Below the pieces are notes generated by a model. The model worked only from the letters and a program-made list of their open reading frames with translations, had not been told where the DNA came from and searched no databases. This document shows positions 12,560 through 20,800 of a stretch of 64,000 bases of DNA, one piece after another. Source of the DNA: Anastrepha obliqua (lineage: Eukaryota; Arthropoda; Insecta; Diptera; Tephritidae); NCBI RefSeq assembly GCF_027943255.1, contig NC_072894.1:59213601-59277600 (forward strand), given 5' to 3'. The position numbers and the translations under genes were made by a program. Every line of letters starts with the position of its first letter. The first letter of the stretch is position 1.

Positions 12560-13100
12560 TATAGGGTTATTCAATAGGTGCGCTTCAACTTGTTTCCGAT
12601 AGGGAGGGCGAACGACGCAACATTTTTTATTTTTCTCTTGTCATTGTATACATTTCATCATGGAACGCTACACACTTGAGCAACGATTGCAAATCGTGCA
12701 CATTTTTTATGAAAATAATCGTTCCGTTGCTGAATAAGAGCATTACGGCCATTTTACGATCCATTTAACAAGCCGTCCGTCACAATTCCGTTTGGGGTTA
12801 TGTGAAGTCATTGGTCTACAGTAACAAGCCGGAGACGATTTGTGAGCTCAGAGCCAATATTGAACGCGAAATTGCTGGAATTTCGGCCGATTTATGCAAA
12901 AGAGTGATCGAAAATTGGGTTCAACGATTGGACTTCGTAAAACGTGCACGTGGTGGTCACGCAAAAGAAATCGAATTTCATACTTAAATGTATATGTTCA
13001 AACTCGATAATAAAAAAAAAATTAGTTAAGAAAGTCAAACCGTTTGTGTTTTATTCAAAAAAGTTCAAAAGTTGAAGCGCTCTTACTGAAAAATCCTATA
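12560..13100 (+). mobile_element. Internally deleted DUF4817-type transposon with both inverted ends
   Basis: The left end (TAGGGTTATTCAATAGGTGC, then GCTTCAACTT) and the right end read in reverse (TAGGATTTTTCAGTAAGAGC, then GCTTCAACTT) are imperfect inverted repeats of about 30 bases. TA dinucleotides flank them at 12560-12561 and 13099-13100. The plus strand starts a transposase at 12660 (MERYTLEQRLQIVHIFYENN), breaks at a stop, then resumes at the C-terminus (YVKSLVYSNKPETICELRAN, ending ARGGHAKEIEFHT). The whole catalytic core is gone, so this 540-base copy is a non-autonomous deletion derivative. Confidence 0.85.
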
Positions 13101-14149
13101 TATATATAATTAAAAGGCCATTGAACAAAAAACACAAAAACAACTACAAACAACGTTAAGTAAAAAAAATTTGTTTTAATATTTTTTAAATTCTAATGTC
13201 TCGAAAACGGGAAACTTTTAAGCACCATGTCTCATAACCAAATTAATCAAAAGTTATCTAAATAATAATGTACTCCAGCATCTAGAACAACTTTTCCGGT
13301 AAACCTGTTTAAAAATAAGCCTTAAGGCTGAGAATTCTGGATGCTTTATCTTAAATGTTAGATGTCCTAGGAGAGGGAAACTAGAAATTACATATGATAT
13401 CTGATTGAGAACTGCTTTATCATATGCATTTTAAGAAACCGTTGATTTCCAATTATTAATTGCCGTATCGTAAATGTTTATTGGGTTCACATACACTTGG
13501 CTTTGTATATTTATATGAGTTGCATTTGTGTATTTAATTCGTTTATACCAAATTTATTTTCATGTGTATGGGTGCAAGTTTGTAGAGTATGCAGCAATTA
13601 AGCACCAAATGGTAATACAATTAAGTTTATACGTATCTATGCGTGCATGTGTATACACATATACATACATATGAATGTTGGTGCATATGAGCGTATTAGT
13701 GAAGCATATTTTAGAAATAATTAATGCACATTGAATGGATGACATGCGAATTCATATGACTTTTTAATTTCAATTATTTCATACCGTAACCAACAAATAT
13801 AATTTGTTTTAATTTTTTTCTTTGCAGGTAAGTGTCACATCCACGCAGGCGTGAAATTAATAAATACATAATTAATAATTTTTTTGTTAATTACCACAAG
13901 TTTGTGAAATTATGCGACTAAGCGGATTAGGTAACTATTTTTACTATATCTTTTTTTTTTATATTCAAATTAAACTTTTGCAGCACATTTTAAAAACAAT
14001 TTATGTATAAATTTGCTATTTTTTCATCAAACGCTTATATTTATATCGCATATGCATTGAATTTAGAAAATGTGTCAACAAATATGCAAAATTCATTAGT
14101 TAAGGTATCGACAAAAAAAATTAGTTTTTCACTACATTCTTCTTCCACA
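13101..14149. other. AT-rich stretch around the candidate ratchet site
   Basis: Apart from the splice-like signal at 13827 it holds CATACATA words, a poly-A/T run near 13140-13190 and no recognisable element. Confidence 0.5.
13795..13836 (+). promoter_or_regulatory. Candidate recursive splice site (ratchet point, zero-length exon)
   Basis: A long pyrimidine-rich tract (TTTTAATTTTTTTCTTTG) ends in CAG at 13825-13827 and is followed at once by GTAAGT at 13828-13833, so a strong 3' splice site abuts a strong 5' splice site with no exon between them. This is the known form of Drosophila ratchet sites, which let very long introns be removed in steps. The sequence CCGTAACCAACAAAT about 40 bases upstream offers a branch-point-like CTAAC relative. 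It is on the same strand as the exon at 59177, 45 kb upstream, inside what appears to be one huge intron. No other plus-strand CAG-GTAAGT with a pyrimidine tract was seen. Use in splicing is inference. Confidence 0.6.
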
Positions 14150-14640
14150 CATTGTTGAGTCCCCGGCCACTCTGGAGTGGAGAGAAATGAAATGAAACGA
14201 ATGAGCGAATGAGTGTGCAAGGGAAGGCTCTGAGCTTCAGCGAATGGGAGAGGACAAAGTCTTTCCTCTAAACGAACTGTACGCTGCGATTGACTTGAGT
14301 GTAATCGCGGAAACCAGTAGAAGTTGATCTTTGACTACTTACTGCAAGGGCTCTAAAGCGCTCTAGCCAAAACTGAATCTTAAAAGAACAAAATGTCTGC
14401 TTGGATTCAACAGATCAAACACCAGCGACGACTCAGATTTTATATAGGGTTACGGCACTATTTGCACCCTAGCCAGTATAATGGGTGTACCTCACACCAC
14501 AATATCTTCTGCAGGAGTTGTGGAGTTGCAGAAGAAGTTCAGTCGGTACAACACCTCTTCTGTGAATCTCCTGCACTTGAAAGAAAAAATATCTTACTTA
14601 CCTTCTTACCTTACTTACCTTCTTAAAAAGATCTAAGTGG
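14150..14640 (+). mobile_element. LOA/I-like non-LTR retrotransposon RNase H and cysteine tail relic
   Basis: The plus strand gives an RNase H remnant around 14155-14200 (SPRPLWSGEK, corresponding to the VPGHSGVEGNE motif), then KALSFSEWERTKSFPLNELY and AAIDLSVIAETS. The tail follows: an arginine-rich RRLRFYIGLRHYL and the cysteine motif CRSCGVAEEVQSVQHLFCES near 14510-14572. The order and the closing C-x2-C...H-x4-C motif fit the end of an LOA/I-type ORF2. The last ORF stretch is repetitive (TTACCTTCTTACCTTACTTA). Confidence 0.7.
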
Positions 14641-14934
14641 CTTAAGCAAATGTAATGTAAATCAAATTCAGGTATCACAATGTGGATTAGAGCCTCCGAG
14701 TTGTTGTTTTATACAAACAGCCTGCCTAATCTAGCCTAAACTTCTTGTTTCATTATTCTTTTAACTTCAAACTTACCAGTTTTCTGAAAACCAAATTCTT
14801 CTCTGTTTATTTTATTTCAACGGAACTACCTTTTTTTTCAACTCTTCTCGAAGACAGAAATTATTTGAACAGCCTTTTATTTTATATCAAAACAATAGTT
14901 AAAAAATGCGAATGTACTGCAGAGGAAGCCGAAG

Positions 14935-14992
14935 AATAGGAGGGGGAGCTCGGCCAAACATTCGAATAGTGTATAAGGGCGAATTAAATAAT
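14935..14992 (+). repeat. tRNA-derived SINE, copy 4, 3' end only
   Basis: AATAGGAGGGGGAGCTCGGC is followed by CAAACATTCGAATAG, GTGTATAAGGGCG and AATTAAAT. This matches the last 55 or so bases of the full copies (AGGAGGAGCTCGGCCAAACA...GTACGCGCCAATTA). It has no tRNA-like head, as expected for a 5'-truncated insertion. Confidence 0.6.
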
Positions 14993-15099
14993 ACAAGTTT
15001 CGAGAAAAAGAAATCCATTATTTTTGGGAAAAATGTCTGCTGAAATGGCTTAAAACTGTTTATGGTCGTTTTTCCCGGGAAATGCTTTAACTACTAATA

Positions 15100-16066
15100 C
15101 GAGGTGTGTTCAAAAAGTATCGCGAATTTTGTGTTTTTTCAAAAATGATTTATTTATTCATTAATATCTATTTTGTCCCCTTCAAAGTAGTCCCCATGAG
15201 ATATTATGCACATGAGCCAACGTTTTTTTCAATCTTCGAAGCACTTCAAAAATTCATTTTTTTATCTTGTTCAGCTCCTCCTTCGATGCCGTCTTTATCT
15301 CGTCAATCGTAGCCACTGAACTTAGCGCGCTTTTTTCGGTCTTGGTTCGTGCGGCAGCTTCCATTGAGATGATTGAGCTTTGGTTTCCACGTCATAAACC
15401 ATAAACCCACCATTCTTCACCAGTTATGGCCCTCTGGACTAAAATTGGGTCGTCGCGGACAGAGTCCAACATCTCATTAGCAATGTTTATGCGATGCTGC
15501 TTTTGGTCGAAATTGAGCAGTTTTGGTAAGTCTCATGCCCAAATCATTGAAAAAAATCGAATGGCACGAGCCAATCGATATGTCTAGATCCTCAGCAACT
15601 TTTCTAACGGTGATTCGATGATTGGCCAATACCATTTTCTTCACTTCATCAATTTTTTCGTCTATTGTTGAAGTACTCGGGCGTCCGGTACGCTTTTCGT
15701 CGCTCACATCTTCTCGGCCTTCTGAGCGCATTTTGTACCACCGATAAACGTTACTTTGGTTCAAAGTAGCTTCTCCATATGGCACAGTCAACATTCGGAA
15801 TGCATCCGCGCACTTAATTTTGTTTTTCTCACAAAATTTTATACAGGTTCTTTGATCCATCTTTTTGAATAGGTAAAAATCGGAGACGAGCCGAAACACG
15901 TTCAGGCAAAGCAGCTGTCAACAATTAACTGAAAATTCAAAATGGCCGAACTCGGTGGCATGAGTGAGAGACATGAGTACCAACATATCGCCACAAAAAA
16001 ATCGAAATTCGAATACACGTAACCTGTGAAAATTCAAAATTCGCGATTATTTTTGAACACATCTCG
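15100..16066 (-). mobile_element. Mariner-type transposon with inverted ends, catalytic core deleted
   Basis: The ends CGAGGTGTGTTCAAAAAGTA and, in reverse, CGAGATGTGTTCAAAAATAA are followed by TCGCGAATTTTG on both sides, and TA flanks them at 15098-15099 and 16067-16068. On the minus strand the frame from 15899 encodes a SETMAR-like paired helix-turn-helix: CIKFCEKNKIKCADAFRMLT, NVYRWYKMRSEGREDVSDEK, then TVRKVAEDLDISIGSCHSIF. Next comes a degraded first catalytic block (ITGEEWWVYGL, with E in place of the usual D). The sequence then jumps to the C-terminus (EVLRRLKKTLAHVHN). The second and third catalytic blocks are missing. The 140-codon N-terminal frame is the longest transposase frame in the window; activity as a transposase is excluded. 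Confidence 0.9.
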
Positions 16067-16139
16067 TATGCCGATCAACATTCAGCCAAAACTGGGCCTT
16101 ATAGGTTACGTACACCATAAGGTGTGAGGTACAGGGTGT

Positions 16140-16345
16140 TAACAATGGAAGTTTACAAAGAGAAAAATCGGTAATTTTACAGTTTTTCTTTGATAGAGGC
16201 GAAAAAGCAAGCCAAGCCGCTGAAATTGTGAATGGTTTTTATGGTGCCGAGACTGTAACAGCTAATTGCGTGCAGTTTCGGTTTCGTCGATTCCGTTCAT
16301 GCATTTTAGATATTTAAGAAAATGTTGATAAAATCGCAGATGATG
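16140..16345 (+). mobile_element. Mariner (mauritiana-like) helix-turn-helix fragment
   Basis: It begins after ACAGGGTGTTAACAATGG. The plus strand reads LQFFFDRGEKASQAAEIVNG, then FYGAETVTANCVQFRFRRFR, SCILDI and ENVDKIADD, the N-terminal DNA-binding part of a Mos1-like transposase with a short deletion. The fragment stops exactly where the palindrome at 16341 begins, so the palindrome probably inserted into it or a rearrangement joined them. Confidence 0.7.
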
Positions 16346-17877
16346 CTTTCCATTTAAATTCAACCGGGCTATTCGGGTCATGTTCTTCGATTTCGATGTA
16401 ACTTAAATATGTTGCTCTCTGGTCAAAATAATGAGACACGTATTTTTTTGTTCGCCCGAAAAAATTTTTTTTCAAGAGTTATCGGCAATTTTGTTTTTCG
16501 CCTCAAACTCGATTTTTTTTAATTATATAAGAATTTTTTTTTTTTAAATGCCCATAACTTAGTCAAAAATGAACCGATTTTAATAATTTTGGGTTCAAAA
16601 TGATCGTAATTACATACACAAGCGACTTCATGTAGAAACAATTGCAAAAAAGTAGTTGACATTTTTTTATTTAGCAAAAAAGAAAAAAAATTGAAATTTT
16701 TTCGAAATTCAATATTTCAAAAAGTGTATTTTTTTTTTTTTTATAACTTTTTCCAAATCAAAAGGACATCTCAAACTTTAATTGAGCTGCATGCCTAGTA
16801 GCTAAAATGAGTTGTTTTTGAGTAATGAATTTTTGAGTAAACACCCTGTTTCGCACTTTTTGTTTTTCGCAAAATAAAAAATTTTCAACTACTTTTTTGC
16901 AACTATTTCTATATGAAATCGCTCGTGTAAGTAATGACGATCATTTTGAACCCAAAATTATTAAAATCGGTTCATTTTTGACTAAGTTATGAGCATTTAA
17001 AAAAAAAAAATCTTATATTATTAAAAAAAATCGATTTTGAGCCGAAAAACAAAATTGCCGATAAAGCTAGAAAAAAATTTTTTTTGGGCGAAAAAAAAAA
17101 TACGTGTCTCATTATTTTGACCAGAGAGCAACATATTTGAGTTACATCGAAATCGAAGAACATGTCCCGAAAAGCCCTTTTGAATTGAAATGGAAAGAAT
17201 CTATATAAGAAATTTTTTTTTAATTGCTCATAGCTTAGTCAAAAATAAGCCGATTTGAATGATTCTGGGTTCAAAATAATCGTAATTACTTACATAAGCG
17301 ATTTCATGGAGAAATAGTTGCAAAGAAGTAGTTGAAAATTTTTTATTTTGCGAAAAACAAAAAGTGCGAAACAGGGTGATTACTCAAAAATTCATTACTC
17401 AAAAACAACTCATTTTAGCTACTAGGCATGCAGCTCAATTAAAGTTTGAGATGTCCTTTTGATTTGGAAAAAGTTATAAAAAAAAAAAATACACTTTTTG
17501 AAATATTGAATTTCGAAAAAATTTCAATTTTTTTTCTTTTTTGCTAAATAAAAAAATGTCAACTACTTTTTTGCAATTGTTTCTACATGAAGTCGCTTGT
17601 GTATGTAATTACGATCATTTTGAACCCAAAATTATTAAAATCGGTTCATTTTTGACTAAGTTATGGGCATTTAAAAAAAAAATTTTCTTATATAATTAAA
17701 AAAAATCGAGTTTGAGGCGAAAAACAAAATTGCCGATAACTCTTGAAAAAAAATTTTTTCGGGCGAACAAAAAAATACGTGTCTCATTATTTTGACCAGA
17801 GAGCAACATATTTAAGTTACATCGAAATCGAAGAACATGACCCGAATAGCCCGGTTGAATTTAAATGGAAAGCATCA
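16341..17877. repeat. Nested 1.54-kb palindrome (foldback element)
   Basis: The left arm 16341-16840 and right arm 17380-17877 are nearly identical inverse copies; the outer ends are TGATGCTTTCCATTTAAATT and its reverse. Inside, 16841-17000 (CACCCTGTTTCGCACTTTTT at its start) pairs less perfectly with 17217-17379, leaving a loop of about 215 bases at 17001-17216. The block ending GACTAAGTTATGRGCATTT, or its inverse, occurs four times in alternating orientation. The block TACGTGTCTCATTATTTTGA, CCAGAGAGCAACATATTT, GTTACATCGAAATCGAAGAA occurs three times, including once in the loop. So one foldback unit appears to sit inside another. No transposase or known family is recognised. Confidence 0.85.
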
Positions 17878-18733
17878 GATATAATTGAAGTTGACCAGCA
17901 AAATAATGTATTTCTTTTTCCCTAAACTAATATATTCATGTATCATAATTGTGAGTGCGAAAATCCTCTAAAGTTTGTAAGGAAATCCTCCTACGTGCTT
18001 CTTCTTTTTTTACTTTTTACATTTAGAGGAATATTCAATTTAAAATCACCGCAGCCACACATTCGTATGTATTTGTATATCGCCCTACCTCGCATACATT
18101 TTAACTCCAACCCACTCCGTTTAATTCTAAAAGTGTGTTTGCTAATGTAAAACAGAATCAAATAATCAAAAAATAAAGCAGCATACATACACAAGCATGC
18201 ACTATGTATGTAAATGTGTGTTTGTTCTCAATATGTGTGTAGGGATGTGTTCGCTTATGTTTCAGTAGCTCGTTATAATAAAAATCACTTTTCAATTTCA
18301 TTACTATTATTTACACTTTTCAAAGGAAAGTAATTTTTTAGCTTTCCGGTGGCATACGATATACAAACAAACTTTAATTTAACTAAAAGTTTTCGATTTC
18401 GCGATAGGTATTTTGCGCCTTCAGTTTCTGCGCTGACTTGCTTGCTTTTCCATTTAATGGACCAACGGATAACGGAGAGCGCTAACGAGTGGAAGAAGTT
18501 TGGTCATGTGTGCAGTGGTGCTTACTTACTTGAATACCTGTAATTTCCAATACATACATATGTGTGTAGCTATTCTTGTCTATACGAATGTGTGAATGTA
18601 TTAAAGCTCACGCTTGACTGCTTTCTGCGGCAACTGGTATATATATACCCATAATCACGCTTCATATGACATGAGCATCAAAAAATTTCGGAACGTGTAC
18701 TGGTTTTTTCATTTTTTAGTGTTATTATGTTTT
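17878..18733. other. AT-rich non-coding stretch
   Basis: No gene or element recognised; CATACATACAC/TATGTAAATGTGTGT words near 18183-18225 and 18552-18570. Confidence 0.5.
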
Positions 18734-19055
18734 TTAAGCTTGCGCCATAAGAATGCAAAAATTAAAGTTAGTTATTGGAAATAGTGTTATTATTTTTCGA
18801 AATATTCTCCATGATGATTTTGCACTTTGTCCAGTCGCGTTTTTAGCTCGTATTTTGAATTTTGTGAATCTAAAGCGAACAAACTTTTTTACCATGAGTG
18901 AAGCCAAATCAATCAAAACTCGTTGTAATATTACTCAAAGATTCTCTAATCTCACAGATGTGACATGATGATCTTGCCCAATAATTTTGGCATACGTCAG
19001 TGAGCGCAAAGAGACCACGAGAAAATTCATTGATGAATTTTTTACGGTACTTAAA
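18734..19055 (-). pseudogene. Unassigned decayed coding region
   Basis: On the minus strand two frames can be joined by one frameshift near 18996: IFKYRKKFINEFSRGLFALT, then YAKIIGQDHHVTSVRLENL, a stop, and VILQRVLIDLASLMVKKFVR followed by FRFTKFKIRAKNATGQSAKS. The composition is far more protein-like than its surroundings, and the 3' end is cut by the SINE at 19060. I cannot name the family; a transposon-encoded protein is most likely. Confidence 0.4.
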
Positions 19056-19059
19056 GATG

Positions 19060-19325
19060 GCGGCCGCCGTAGCTGGATGGGTTGGCGCGTGATTACCATT
19101 CGAAAGAGCTTAGGTTCGAATATCCATGCATGAAATAACAAAAAATAGAGTAATTTCTTCCTAACAGGGATCACCCCTTGGCAGGCAATGATACACCTCC
19201 GAGTGTAGCATCAACCGCTCGGAGTTGGCTTAAAAGTGTAGGTCCGCCATTTGTGGAAAAACACCAAGACACTCGGCACAAATGGGAAGAGGCACGCGGC
19301 TAAATACCCAAGACGCGCGCTAGTG
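19060..19325 (+). repeat. tRNA-derived SINE, copy 5
   Basis: It starts GCGGCCGCCGTAGCTGGATG. The A-box region is followed by TTGGCGCGTGATTACCATTC, the B-box is GGTTCGAATATCC at 19113-19125, and then comes ATGCATGAAATAAC. The body keeps GGCAGGCAATG, CCTCCGAGTG, TCGGAGTTGGCTTAAAAGTG and TCCGCCATTTGTGGAAAAAC. It ends near GACGCGCGCTAGTGCAAAAA. The head belongs to the second subfamily. Confidence 0.8.
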
Positions 19326-19359
19326 CAAAAAAAAATAGATGTCTATAATATATACTTAG

Positions 19360-20235
19360 GCCTGCCATAAGTTCTGTTACAATTTAAGTCCGTTGTAGAT
19401 ATGAAATTATAATACTTTTTTAGTGAAGTTAGTTTTATTTAATCATGTAAATATTCAAAACCAAAATCATTCATACGATTAGGCCAATCAGCTATTGCAG
19501 CACGCATGGTTTCCAGGGATTTTAACGTCGCTGCTCAAACTAAAGACAGCTTCACCACGCCTTTTAAGATATCCTCTTGGCACACTTTTGCCCCGACCTC
19601 AACCATTTTTTCGCAGCAATGAAGAGATGTAATGCCTTTACAAGACACTCCTCAAAAAACGATTACGAAGGCTGGACGGTAGCCACGCTGAAGCCTTGGA
19701 ATACCATTTTTGCATAGATTTTGCCATTTTGCTCATTAAAAACTTATCCAACAGTGAAATTTTTCTCATCTGTGAAAGGAATATTTTCATGGCCGTTGAT
19801 CGCTTGCCACCAAAGCAGCTGCTTGCATTTGTCAAGTCTAATTTTAATCAAGCGCGTTGTCGAAGGATGAACAGTTGAGCGACGGAAGGATTTCATGTGA
19901 AGATAAGATCTAATTTGTCTTAAAATGGATCTGGTCGATACATTTATTTCCCTGGACATGATTTTCTGTTTTTTAAGTGGATTTCTGCGAATTTTTTCTT
20001 CAACGGCTTTTATGGTTATACTGGTTCGAACCACGCGGGGACGACCACTTCTTTTTCTGTCTTTCAATTCAGACATTTGGGAAAAGCGATTGATCGTGTA
20101 GATAAATAAAAATTCTCGAAATATTAAGTTTTTTCAGCAATTCGTAAATCTCATTTGCAATTTTACCACACTTGCGTAATGAAATCACTGCAATCTGGTT
20201 TTCCTTACCTCCGCCACGAAACTGAGTATAATTTC
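19360..20235 (-). mobile_element. Tc1-like transposase relic
   Basis: On the minus strand the N-terminus reads GKENQIAVISLRKCGKIANE and IYELLKKLNISRIFIY; after a frameshift it continues RFSQMSELKDRKRSGRPRVV. Then come REINVSTRSILRQIRSYL and the start of the DDE domain, KCKQLLWWQAINGHENIPFT followed by DEKNFTVG (first catalytic D). Only degraded pieces follow (FNEQNGKIYAKM). The second and third catalytic residues are not visible. The left end near 19363 (CTGCCATAAGTTCTGTTACA) could be the inverted end. Confidence 0.75.
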
Positions 20236-20349
20236 TGAATAGACAATCCACACGAACAAAAACAAAAATATCGGAACCTTTTCTGCGTTTTTTTTTTCTC
20301 GACGCATGCATTGTAAAATTTGTCACAGAATTTATGGCAAGACTAAGTA

Positions 20350-20620
20350 TATCGTCCCCTTTGTATAACAATAGCCTATGTGCTCATAGGCTATTAATTT
20401 TTTATTGAATTTTTGGATTCTCCATCCTCGATTTTATATGTGGTCAAAATTTTATCAAATTCTAGTTCCACAAAGTGGGTCAAAACGTCAGTCAAAAAAT
20501 AATAAATATTTACAGACATAACGAGATTTGAGAGAGAGCTACTTTCGACAAAAAGTTTGAAATTCATTTTCTCAAAACATCAAAAAATGTATAGGCTATT
20601 TTAATACTAAGGGGACGATA
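20350..20620. mobile_element. MITE-like element with ~30-base inverted ends
   Basis: The left end (TATCGTCCCCTTTGTATAAC, then AATAGCCTAT) and the right end in reverse (TATCGTCCCCTTAGTATTAA, then AATAGCCTAT) pair closely, and TA flanks both sides (20348-20349, 20621-20622). It is 271 bases long, non-coding, with a further AATAGCCTATG...CATAGGCTATT hairpin at the left end. It separates the Tc1-like relic from a mariner helix-turn-helix piece. Confidence 0.8.
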
Positions 20621-20624
20621 TAAG

Positions 20625-20800
20625 GATTATACTTGTTCGCCGTATAATGATTTCAGTTCATCAATGCATTTTTGTCTGATTAATCTACGGTGAAATTTCT
20701 GAAAGATAATCGCACGAAAACGTTCGTAGTTTAATTCCATTAATTGCCGAGAGGCATTTTTATAGCCACTGTAGATAATACTAATTCATGGCACACAAAG
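20625..20800 (-). mobile_element. Mariner helix-turn-helix fragment
   Basis: The minus strand reads MPLGN, then ELNYERFRAIIFQKFHRRLI (in one frame after a stop) and RQKCIDELKSLYGEQ. This is the start of a SETMAR-like DNA-binding region and is cut off at the MITE boundary at 20621. No continuation is visible across the MITE. Confidence 0.6.

Noticed and set aside
15100..15899. Intact mariner transposase gene
   Set aside because: The 140-codon N-terminal frame is open, but the catalytic core is deleted and the first catalytic D is E.
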